A stretch of DNA of 64,000 nucleotides from Flavobacterium alvei (GTDB lineage: Bacteria; Bacteroidota; Bacteroidia; Flavobacteriales; Flavobacteriaceae). The translations under genes were made by a program, and so were the position numbers. This document shows, piece after piece, positions 1-6,998 of the stretch. The DNA is taken from the NCBI RefSeq assembly GCF_002920895.1, contig NZ_PQVG01000002.1:186001-250000 (forward strand), read 5' to 3'. A model generated the notes under the pieces. That model was not told the DNA's origin, ran no database searches, and saw only the letters and a program-made list of their open reading frames with translations. Positions within the stretch are counted from its first letter, which is position 1, and each line of letters begins with the position of its first letter.

Positions 1-1603
1 GGGTGGCAATGGCTCCAATGGCTTTTTGGGCAATTATCTTTTTGACCACTTCAATCGTTCCGTTGCGCTTGTCGTCGGAATTGGTGCCACGCAAAATTTC
101 ATCCAACAGGACAAAAGCCGGTTTTTCTTCCAAGACGTTCATAATTTGTTTTAAGCGTTTAATTTCCGCAAAAAAGTAGGATTCGCTGTCGGACAATGAA
201 TCGGATAATCGCATTGAAACTAACACTGGCAAAGGATGAACCGTAGCTTTCGAAGCACAAACTACCGAACCCATTCCGCTCAAAACCATATTGATGCCCA
301 AACTCCTCAAAAAAGTACTTTTACCAGACATATTCGAACCCGTCAAAATCACAAACGATTGAGGATAAAAATACGTATCATTGCCTACTCTAGTTGCTGG
401 ATTCAACAGTGGATGTCCCAAATCTTTAAACCCTATTTTATACTCTGAATTGATTTCAGGAAAAACAAAATCGGGATTGTTGTGCGCCAAATTCGCCAAA
501 CTATTGAGCATCTCGAATTCACCAATTACAATAACCCATTGTTCCAATTGAGTTGAATAATTGATTTTCCAATTCAAAATTGATTTCAAAACATGTAAGT
601 GATACAAAAAAGTTCCATTAAACAAGGTAGCTACAACAATATTTGCGATAGTGTCCATACTCGAAAACAGCTCTGACAACTTTTTTAAATGTGTACTTGC
701 TGTAGTATGATTGCTTATTAACTGCCTTCTTAGATCGTTCAGTTTTTTTGACTGAAACGTTTCGCCTTCAATTTTCTTTAGCAATAAACTATACTGTTTA
801 ATGACTTTATCCACCCTATCTGCTTTTGCAATTTCAGATTGAATTCGTTTAAGTAGCTTTCCAACAACCATTAAATTAGCAATAAAGACATAAGCAAGAA
901 AAGACAGCAAAATGGTTTTCGATGTCAGGTAATAACCTACTGAAAGTCCTAAAAACAAAGTGGGCAACGCAAACGAAAGTACTAGTATAAACTTAGACAA
1001 GCTATTGTTTTTAAACGAATTCCAATGCAATAAAGATTCATAAACATTTTTTGAATCATTGCTTATTGTTGCCAAAGCAAAAAATTCCTGACGCCAATCC
1101 AATTTGGTTTTGAGTTCGTTTATGGCTTCCTGATTTTCGAGAATAGCTTCATTACTATTCAAAATCAATAATTGATTGGCCAATGTTTTTTTACCAATAA
1201 AAGTAGCCGTCCTATTCAAGTTTTGAAACAAGGAATGTTCCCCAAAAATATCCAAATCATAAGCATATGGATGATGAAAATCATTGAATTCTATTCCGTT
1301 TTCAAATGGGATTTTTTCTCTTTTCAGATACAAAATTTCATTTTTATTGATGGTTAAAAGAGTCGAAGTCAATTGTTTTTGAAAAGACAAACGGCTATGA
1401 ATTCGCATCAAAAAAACAAAGCAAACAAAAGATAAAAACGCAGCAATAGCATAGAAAATCTCGCTATTTTTGATATAATTAAACAAGAAAAACAAACTAG
1501 CAAAAACACTTAAAATCCGTAAAATGCTAATGGTATTGTATTTGGTATTAATTTTTTCGAGAGCTTGAGAATAATGGGTAATTTTATTTTGATAGAGATT
1601 CAT
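1..1603 (-). CDS. MutS-family ATPase with membrane segments (C-terminus cut by window edge)
   Basis: The frame opens at ATG 1603 and runs off the left edge, so the C-terminus is missing. The N-terminal part has hydrophobic stretches near residues 25-45 and 50-70, and another pair follows in the middle of the protein, suggesting a membrane-anchored protein. The distal part carries a MutS domain V ATPase: Walker A GSNMSGKST (about 329-303) and Walker B FVLLDEILRGTN (about 114-79). This matches the membrane 'MutS-related' proteins of Bacteroidota, which lack the mismatch-recognition domain of MutS1. Its DNA role is not known, and true mismatch repair should not be assumed. A TAnnTTTG box lies 22 bp upstream on the same strand. 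It is divergent from the oxygenase gene at 1784. Confidence 0.85.
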   Translation of the reverse strand, partial: MNLYQNKITHYSQALEKINTKYNTISILRILSVFASLFFLFNYIKNSEIFYAIAAFLSFVCFVFLMRIHSRLSFQKQLTSTLLTINKNEILYLKREKIPFENGIEFNDFHHPYAYDLDIFGEHSLFQNLNRTATFIGKKTLANQLLILNSNEAILENQEAINELKTKLDWRQEFFALATISNDSKNVYESLLHWNSFKNNSLSKFILVLSFALPTLFLGLSVGYYLTSKTILLSFLAYVFIANLMVVGKLLKRIQSEIAKADRVDKVIKQYSLLLKKIEGETFQSKKLNDLRRQLISNHTTASTHLKKLSELFSSMDTIANIVVATLFNGTFLYHLHVLKSILNWKINYSTQLEQWVIVIGEFEMLNSLANLAHNNPDFVFPEINSEYKIGFKDLGHPLLNPATRVGNDTYFYPQSFVILTGSNMSGKSTFLRSLGINMVLSGMGSVVCASKATVHPLPVLVSMRLSDSLSDSESYFFAEIKRLKQIMNVLEEKPAFVLLDEILRGTNSDDKRNGTIEVVKKIIAQKAIGAIAT

Positions 1604-1624
1604 TTTCTTGATTTCAATGGAATA

Positions 1625-1632
1625 CAAATATA
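1625..1632 (-). promoter_or_regulatory. -7 promoter box for the MutS-like gene
   Basis: The plus strand reads CAAATATA, which is TATATTTG on the minus strand, a perfect match to the Bacteroidota -7 consensus TAnnTTTG. It lies 22 bp before the ATG at 1603. Confidence 0.6.
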
Positions 1633-1733
1633 GGTCTCATTCTGCTTAAATCAGTTACATATTTTCAAATAATCGTTTTTAAACTTATGCCTAATCATCA
1701 TATAAAACGAATGTTTTTATTAAAATTATTTTC

Positions 1734-1741
1734 TACATTTG
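1734..1741 (+). promoter_or_regulatory. -7 promoter box for the oxygenase gene
   Basis: TACATTTG is a perfect TAnnTTTG match, 42 bp before the ATG at 1784, in an AT-rich spacer. It is divergent from the MutS-like gene promoter about 105 bp away. Confidence 0.6.
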
Positions 1742-1783
1742 TATGGAAAGGCCAATGCTTTTCGTGTTTAAAAAAATAAAACT

Positions 1784-2734
1784 ATGCAAAACATTCCCAG
1801 TGTTGACTTGCGTGATTTCCTTTCGGATGACCCGAAACGTAAACAAAAATTTGTAAATGAAATCGGAAGTGCCTTTGAAGAAATTGGCTTTGTAGCCTTA
1901 AAAGGCCATTTTTTAAACGACCAATTGGTCGAAGAGTTGTATGGCGAAATCAGAAACTTTTTTGCCTTGCCATTAGAAACCAAACACGGTTATGAAATCC
2001 CCGGTATTGGCGGTCAAAGAGGCTATGTTTCTTTTGGTAAAGAACACGCCAAAGGCCGAAAAGAAGGTGATTTGAAAGAGTTTTGGCACTTTGGACAATA
2101 TGTAGAAAAAGATTCTAAATACGCTTCGGAATATCCTGACAATGTGGAGGTAAAAGAACTGCCACGTTTTAACATCGTTGGTAAAGAAGCCTACCAAATG
2201 TTGGAGAAAACAGGCGTTTATGTATTGAGAGCATTGGCATTACACCTTGGTTTGGGCGAATTTTATTTTGATGAATATGCCAAAGAAGGGAATTCTATTT
2301 TACGTCCCATTCATTATCCTCCCATTACTACGGAACCTGAAAATGCAATTCGTGCAGCAGCCCACGGCGACATCAACCTGATAACCCTTTTGATGGGTGC
2401 ACAAGGTCGAGGTTTGCAAGTGCAAAATCACGATGGCGATTGGATTGACGCCATTGCAGAACCTGATGAATTGGTAATTAATGTAGGTGATATGCTATCT
2501 CGCCACACCAACAACAAATTGAAATCTACGATTCATCAAGTGGTCAATCCGCCGAGGGAATTGTGGGGAACGTCCCGTTATTCCATTCCGTTTTTTATGC
2601 ATCCCGTGAGCGATATGAAATTAGATTGTTTAGAAAATTGCATCGATGCCGAAAATCCAAAAAAATTCGAAGATATAACTGCTGGTGAATATCTTTACGA
2701 AAGATTGGTAGATTTGGGATTAATCAAAAAATAA
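1784..2734 (+). CDS. Isopenicillin N synthase-like 2-oxoglutarate/Fe(II) dioxygenase
   Basis: A 316-residue non-haem iron oxygenase. The N-terminal DIOX_N-like part (residues 3-120) begins with IPSVDLRDFL. The C-terminal jelly roll carries the iron facial triad H194-x-D196 and H251, and R265-x-S267 in the position that binds the 2-oxoglutarate carboxylate. Length and motifs fit the isopenicillin N synthase/flavanone-hydroxylase-like family found in many Flavobacteria. The substrate cannot be read from sequence, and antibiotic synthesis should not be inferred because no NRPS is nearby. The gene has its own promoter (TACATTTG at 1734) and is followed by an interspersed repeat, so it is probably monocistronic. 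Confidence 0.9.
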   Translation: MQNIPSVDLRDFLSDDPKRKQKFVNEIGSAFEEIGFVALKGHFLNDQLVEELYGEIRNFFALPLETKHGYEIPGIGGQRGYVSFGKEHAKGRKEGDLKEFWHFGQYVEKDSKYASEYPDNVEVKELPRFNIVGKEAYQMLEKTGVYVLRALALHLGLGEFYFDEYAKEGNSILRPIHYPPITTEPENAIRAAAHGDINLITLLMGAQGRGLQVQNHDGDWIDAIAEPDELVINVGDMLSRHTNNKLKSTIHQVVNPPRELWGTSRYSIPFFMHPVSDMKLDCLENCIDAENPKKFEDITAGEYLYERLVDLGLIKK

Positions 2735-2740
2735 AGATTG

Positions 2741-2864
2741 TAACGCAGATGACGCGGATTCGCTAAAGCGAAAACACAGATATAAGCGGATTTTTATTTG
2801 ATTTCTATTTGAAAATCAGTTTTTATCCGTGTCTTTACGAAGTAAATCCGTGCCATCTGCGTAC
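2741..2864. repeat. Interspersed inverted-repeat element, family 1, copy A (compact)
   Basis: The left arm (2741-2795) and right arm (2812-2864) are imperfect reverse complements of about 53 bp around a short AT-rich loop. Each arm contains CGGATT or a variant, followed by a small internal palindrome (TTCGC..GCGAA in the left arm), ACAC(A/G)GATA and (C/T)GGATTTTT. Related copies lie at 9187, 23598 and 40742-41302. This copy separates the oxygenase from the SUI1 gene. Confidence 0.8.
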
Positions 2865-2900
2865 CAAAACTATGTTGAGTTTTACATTAAAAATAAAAAA

Positions 2901-3230
2901 ATGGACTTACAAGAACAATTAAAAAACTTATTTCCAGATCACATCGAATCGGAACCCGAAGAAATTCAGGAAGAAGAGCACACGCTTTTCATTCAAAAAG
3001 AACCTATGATTTGCAAATTCGAAAAGCGAAAAGGCAAAGCCACCACTATCATCGAAGGATACGAAGGAACGGACGAAGATTTTAAAATTCTGGCTAAAGA
3101 AATCAAAACCAAATTGAGCGTTGGCGGTACTTTCAAAGACGATTCCATCATCATTCAAGGTGATTATCGCGATAAAATTATGCAAATACTCAAAGAAAAA
3201 GGATTCAAAGTAAAACGCGTTGGAGGATAG
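2901..3230 (+). CDS. SUI1/YciH-family translation initiation factor
   Basis: A 109-residue protein with an acidic N-terminal tail (residues 12-30, rich in Glu) followed by a SUI1/eIF1-like domain containing RKGKATTIIEGYEG, LKTKLSVGGTFKDDSI-type sequence and a basic C-terminus (GFKVKRVGG). Bacterial SUI1/YciH proteins bind the small ribosomal subunit and affect start-codon fidelity. I chose ATG 2901. The frame stays open upstream to a GTG at 2829, but that extension lies within the right arm of repeat copy A and encodes nothing SUI1-like. It lies 85 bp upstream of the nucleoside phosphorylase gene. Confidence 0.88.
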   Translation: MDLQEQLKNLFPDHIESEPEEIQEEEHTLFIQKEPMICKFEKRKGKATTIIEGYEGTDEDFKILAKEIKTKLSVGGTFKDDSIIIQGDYRDKIMQILKEKGFKVKRVGG

Positions 3231-3236
3231 AAATAG

Positions 3237-3267
3237 AGTGTTCAGTATTCGGCTTTTAGTGTTCAGT
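3237..3267. repeat. Short repeat with AGTGTTCAGT units
   Basis: Two AGTGTTCAGT units about 20 bp apart lie in the gap before the nucleoside phosphorylase gene. A second site with AGTGTTCAGTAT occurs at 15513-15545 after the OmpA gene. The function is unknown. Confidence 0.45.
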
Positions 3268-3315
3268 TAAACAACATTAAACTTTTAAACCTTAAATATT
3301 TTAAACTACCTACCA

Positions 3316-4182
3316 ATGATACAATCCTCAGAACTAATACTCAATCCAGACGGAAGCGTCTATCATTTGAACCTGTTGCCGGAAAATATTGCCCACGACA
3401 TTATTTTTGTGGGTGACCAAAACCGTGTCGAAAAAATCACGCAATTCTTTGACAGCATCGAATTTTCGACCCAAAAAAGAGAATTCAAAACCCAAACCGG
3501 ACTTTTCAAAGGCAAACGAATTACTGTAATGTCCACCGGAATTGGTCCCGACAATATCGACATCGTGATGAACGAATTGGATGCTTTGGTCAACATCGAT
3601 TTGAAAACCAGAACGCCAAAAGAAAATCTAACTTCATTAAATATTATCCGAATTGGAACTTCTGGCTCATTGCAAGCCGATATTCCCGTGGATAGTTTTG
3701 TGATGGGGAAATTCGGATTGGGATTAGACAATATGCTCCGCTCCTACCTAATTGACGCTATTTCGAATCCAGAAATGGAAGACGCTTTCATTGCACACAC
3801 TAACTGGGATTTAAGAAAAGGACGTCCCTACATCATCGCTTGTTCCGAAAAACTAGAAAAACGAATGGAAAGCAGCCGAATTTTCAAAGGAATTACAGGA
3901 ACTGCTGGCGGATTTTATGGCCCACAAGGAAGAATTTTGCGTTTGAATATTCAAGACGAAAATCTAAATTCCAAAATGGACAATTTCAATTATAACGGCA
4001 CTCGAATGACCAATCTCGAAATGGAAACCAGCGCCATTTATGGACTTGGAAAATTACTCGGCCACAATTGTTTGTCTTTAAACGCCATCATTGCCAATCG
4101 TGCCAACGGAACTTTCAGCGATGACCCCTACAAAGCTGTTGATGAATTGATAACTTATGCTTTGGGAAAATTAGCGGAGTAA
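3316..4182 (+). CDS. Nucleoside phosphorylase (uridine/purine phosphorylase superfamily)
   Basis: A 288-residue PNP_UDP_1-type protein. It has the early phosphate-binding segment IIFVGDQNRVEKI, the strand MSTGIGPDN, the IRIGTSGSLQ segment typical of NP-I enzymes, and the late NLEMETSAIYGLG segment, in which Met-Glu contacts the ribose. Members cleave nucleosides with phosphate to give base plus ribose-1-phosphate. The pattern resembles uridine phosphorylase more than PNP, but substrate choice cannot be settled by eye. It is cytosolic and probably works in pyrimidine or purine salvage. It follows SUI1 on the same strand with a repeat-containing gap. Confidence 0.88.
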   Translation: MIQSSELILNPDGSVYHLNLLPENIAHDIIFVGDQNRVEKITQFFDSIEFSTQKREFKTQTGLFKGKRITVMSTGIGPDNIDIVMNELDALVNIDLKTRTPKENLTSLNIIRIGTSGSLQADIPVDSFVMGKFGLGLDNMLRSYLIDAISNPEMEDAFIAHTNWDLRKGRPYIIACSEKLEKRMESSRIFKGITGTAGGFYGPQGRILRLNIQDENLNSKMDNFNYNGTRMTNLEMETSAIYGLGKLLGHNCLSLNAIIANRANGTFSDDPYKAVDELITYALGKLAE

Positions 4183-4193
4183 AAATATTAAAT

Positions 4194-4457
4194 ATGATTA
4201 GTATAATAGTTCATTTATTTGTTGGAATAATACAGCATTTTTTTTAGGAATTGGAGGGATTACACGCTGGTTTATTTTTCAAATCTATAATGAATGTTTT
4301 ACAGAAAAATTTCCCAGAAATATAGATTATTATATAGACAACGAGAGTACTAAAAAAGATAAAAAAGGTTTTTTCAGTACAAAACAAAAACTTTTTTTTA
4401 GGAATAATTGTTATTGTATTAATAATAATATTGCTTGATAATTTTGAAAACAAATGA
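4194..4457 (+). pseudogene. Small two-TM membrane protein gene, apparently frameshifted twice
   Basis: ATG 4194 opens a hydrophobic frame (MISIIVHLFVGII) that stops at once at a T8 run near 4230. Shifting frame there restores FFLGIGGITRWFIFQIYNE, followed by a charged middle part. A second shift at another T run (about 4391-4398) restores a hydrophobic end (FLGIIVIVLIIILLDN). That end stops at TGA 4455-4457, overlapping the ATG of the next gene. The joined product would be about 85 residues with two membrane segments. Both breaks are at homopolymers, so they may be real decay, slippage-tolerant translation or sequencing error. Confidence 0.5.
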
Positions 4458-4984
4458 AATTAATCCTCGAAACCGACAGACTCATTCTTCGTGAATTTCT
4501 ACTTTCAGATGCTGAAGCTTTTTTTGCTATGGATAGTAATCCAAATGTTCATCAATATTTATGGAATAAGCCTGTTCAGAAAATGGAAGAAACGATTGAA
4601 ATTATTGAGTTCGTCAGGAAACAATATACAGAAAATGGCATTGGAAGATTTGCAATGATTTTGAAAGAAACCAATGAGTTTATAGGTTGGGCAGGATTAA
4701 AATTCAATACCGAAATAGTAAATAATAAAACTAATTTCTATGATATTGGCTATCGATTGGACGAAAAATTTTGGGGGAAAGGGTATGCAAGCGAAGCAAC
4801 ATTTGCTTGGTTGAAATATGCTTTCGAAACTATGAATATCAAAACTATAGAAGCTGCTGCACATACTGAAAATGGAGCATCCAATAGAATTCTTCAAAAA
4901 ATTGGAATGCAAATGACCGAACAATATCTAGAAGATGGTATTTCTTGGAATTGGTATCAATTAGAGAATAACAATAGTTTCTAA
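4454..4984 (+). CDS. GNAT N-acetyltransferase, RimJ/RimL-like
   Basis: A 176-residue acetyltransferase. It starts with the family signature LETDRLILREF, has the IGYRLDEKFWGKGYASEA acetyl-CoA pyrophosphate-binding segment (about residues 95-115), and ends with the NGASNRILQKIGM segment typical of the RimJ/RimL branch. Members acetylate protein N-termini or small amines, and the substrate here is unknown. The ATG overlaps the stop of the broken membrane gene upstream (ATGA), suggesting the two were once translationally coupled. Confidence 0.88.
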   Translation: MKLILETDRLILREFLLSDAEAFFAMDSNPNVHQYLWNKPVQKMEETIEIIEFVRKQYTENGIGRFAMILKETNEFIGWAGLKFNTEIVNNKTNFYDIGYRLDEKFWGKGYASEATFAWLKYAFETMNIKTIEAAAHTENGASNRILQKIGMQMTEQYLEDGISWNWYQLENNNSF

Positions 4985-5005
4985 AAACCATTCTTACTCC
5001 AATTT

Positions 5006-6145
5006 TCATTTTTTTAACTTCAAATTTTTCGCATAAAGTTGTCTTCCCAATTCTCCTAAAAAAGGCAAACCAATGGTGTCATACTCATATTTATCATCAT
5101 TGAAAACACCGTCTTTGTTGACTAAAAGCGTTGCCGAAACCATAAATTCAACTTTGTTTTCGGCATCCACAATATAGGCACAATCGATCATTGTTCCGTA
5201 AGCATCGCCTACTTTATTATAAATTTTTATATTGGTTGGAATAGTATCTTTGGTATCACCAAACATAAAAAATTTACAATACCCATCGTAATATTCGGTT
5301 GAATTATAGCCTGCATTTTTAGGGAGATTTTGCATCGAAAACAGAATAAATTGTCTATCCTTTTCAGTCAATTTAAACCGTTCCGATTCTTTGAAAGTTT
5401 CAGGAAATACAATTCTTTTCATTGTATTGTGAAGTGTTTCCAAAGGATAATAATTCTTACTCGAAAAATCAAAAGAACCATTCACCAACGAATCGTTTTT
5501 AATATAACCAATTCCTTTTTTGATGTTTTTTAAATTCAAAGGAATGGAAGGTTGGCTTGAAACAGCTGGAATTTGGAGCTTTGATCCATCATTTTTATAA
5601 AGTAGTATTGGTTTTGTTGCCAAACTCCTTGGATCAGAACCCGAAACGCGGTGGGAAAGTCTAAACGGTTGCAATCCCTTGGCTTTCATACTTTCGTTCA
5701 CAGAATCGAAACCTAAAAACTCCAATAAATTAGTACTGGCTTCGTTGTCACTAACGGCAAAAACTTTCGAAATTTCTTTCGAAAACTGAAGTTTTTCGGG
5801 ATTTCCTTCAATCGTATATTGCGAGTCTTTTGAAGTATTTTCAATCGTATTCAACTTTTCTAAAGCCAAAATCGCAATTGGAAATTTGATGGTACTCGCT
5901 GGATAAAAGTAATTCTTAGCATTCAGACGATAAGTGAAATCTTTGAAACTCACTTTATTTTTTTTATCTCGAATAATCTGAGTATAAATAATTTGAAGTT
6001 CGAAAGCTTCAGGATTTGACATCACGTTTTTAATCTTCAGATTATCCGAAGCCAAAGTTTCTTGCAGGATGTTTTTCTTTGTTGTAGAACATCCGAACTC
6101 CAAAAAAACTAATGCAATTAGGATAAAAACTCGAATACTTTTCAT
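5006..6145 (-). CDS. Exported serine hydrolase, class A beta-lactamase-like
   Basis: A 379-residue protein. A hydrophobic N-terminus is followed by GCSTT, so it is probably a lipoprotein with Cys19, although the lipobox is not canonical. It has the SxxK catalytic tetrad S84-T-I-K87 (YPASTIKFP) and an SDN motif (AVSDNEASTN), as in class A beta-lactamases and DD-peptidases. A clear KTG box is not visible and may be replaced in the VGDAYGT region. It could hydrolyse beta-lactams or be a cell-wall hydrolase. No resistance phenotype can be claimed. I prefer ATG 6145 over the upstream TTG because it begins the signal peptide. It lies 10 bp after ung, so co-transcription is likely. Confidence 0.8.
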   Translation of the reverse strand: MKSIRVFILIALVFLEFGCSTTKKNILQETLASDNLKIKNVMSNPEAFELQIIYTQIIRDKKNKVSFKDFTYRLNAKNYFYPASTIKFPIAILALEKLNTIENTSKDSQYTIEGNPEKLQFSKEISKVFAVSDNEASTNLLEFLGFDSVNESMKAKGLQPFRLSHRVSGSDPRSLATKPILLYKNDGSKLQIPAVSSQPSIPLNLKNIKKGIGYIKNDSLVNGSFDFSSKNYYPLETLHNTMKRIVFPETFKESERFKLTEKDRQFILFSMQNLPKNAGYNSTEYYDGYCKFFMFGDTKDTIPTNIKIYNKVGDAYGTMIDCAYIVDAENKVEFMVSATLLVNKDGVFNDDKYEYDTIGLPFLGELGRQLYAKNLKLKK

Positions 6146-6155
6146 CTTTAATTGG

Positions 6156-6827
6156 TTAAAAATTCCATTCAATAGGTACTATTCCTTTTTCTTCCAAATA
6201 TAAATTTGTTAGGCTAAAATGCTTGTTGCCAAACCATTTTTTGTGAACACTTGCAAATGAAGGATGTCCAGATTCCAAAACGAGGTGTTTGGCTCGGTCA
6301 ATTTTAGCTCCCTTTTTTTGGGCAAAAGCACCCCAAAGTAAAAAAACAACATTCTCTTTTTCGTCTGAAATTTTCTGGATTATAGCATCTGTAAAAGCAC
6401 TCCATTTCAAATGTTTGTGACTGTTGGGAGCATCCATTCGAACTGAAAGAGCTGCGTTCAAAAGTAAAATTCCTTGTTTTGCCCAAGGTTCTAAATTTCC
6501 TGAATTAGGAAAGAAAATAGTACCCAAATCATCGTTCATTTCCCTGAAAATATTGCGTAAAGATGGCGGGATTTTGATTCCATCATTCACCGAAAAACAC
6601 AAACCATTCGCCTCATTAACTCCGTGATACGGATCTTGACCAATAATGACGACTTTCAAATCTTGGAACGAACAATAATCAAAAGCGGCAAATAGCAGTT
6701 CTTTTGGAGGAAAACAAGTGTAGTTTTGGTATTCTTCATCAACCGAATTCATCAAATCCTGGAAATAAGATTTCTGGATTTCGTCCGATAAAATAGTCTG
6801 CCAAGAAGGATTGAGGTTGGGTTGCAT
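6156..6827 (-). CDS. ung: Uracil-DNA glycosylase, family 1
   Basis: A 223-residue base-excision repair enzyme that removes uracil from DNA. It has the water-activating motif GQDPYHG (residues 63-69, catalytic Asp65), the uracil-binding FSV strand, LLWGAFAQKKG, and the minor-groove motif GHPSFASVHKKW with catalytic His188. Length is normal. The start is ATG 6827, since the frame extends only two codons further to a TTG. It appears to be the first gene of a two-gene unit with the serine hydrolase. Confidence 0.95.
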   Translation of the reverse strand: MQPNLNPSWQTILSDEIQKSYFQDLMNSVDEEYQNYTCFPPKELLFAAFDYCSFQDLKVVIIGQDPYHGVNEANGLCFSVNDGIKIPPSLRNIFREMNDDLGTIFFPNSGNLEPWAKQGILLLNAALSVRMDAPNSHKHLKWSAFTDAIIQKISDEKENVVFLLWGAFAQKKGAKIDRAKHLVLESGHPSFASVHKKWFGNKHFSLTNLYLEEKGIVPIEWNF

Positions 6828-6836
6828 ATTCAAAAG

Positions 6837-6938
6837 TTATTTCACAAAGATACACGAAGAACACACAGAGATACACAAAAAAAATTTGAAAGTTTTGTGT
6901 GACTTTGAGTTTTTGCCTTTGTGAATCTCTGTGAAATA
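6837..6938. repeat. Inverted repeat, family 2 (CACAAAG type), copy 1
   Basis: The left arm (6837-6880) and right arm (6892-6938) are imperfect reverse complements built from TTATTTCACA(A/G)AGAT(A/T)CAC modules. They fill the divergent gap between ung and mutS2. A degraded relative lies before argE (43051-43112). It could act as a hairpin in transcripts or be a small mobile relic. Confidence 0.65.
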
Positions 6939-6966
6939 AACATTATGTTTCTCTTTGAAATAATCC

Positions 6967-6974
6967 TATTTTTG
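6967..6974 (+). promoter_or_regulatory. -7 promoter box for mutS2
   Basis: TATTTTTG fits TAnnTTTG perfectly and lies 24 bp upstream of the ATG at 6999. Confidence 0.55.
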
Positions 6975-6998
6975 TAACTAAAAGAATTCAAGAATTAA

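Noticed and set aside
1784..2734. An isopenicillin N synthase in a beta-lactam pathway
   Set aside because: Only the broad Fe(II)/2OG family features are seen and no ACV synthetase or related biosynthetic gene is nearby.
2829..2900. N-terminal extension of the SUI1 gene from GTG 2829
   Set aside because: These codons lie in the right arm of a non-coding interspersed repeat and add nothing related to SUI1. ATG 2901 gives the usual length.
5006..6145. Calling the serine hydrolase a functional beta-lactamase resistance gene
   Set aside because: SxxK and SDN are present but no clear KTG motif was found, and related proteins include non-resistance peptidases.
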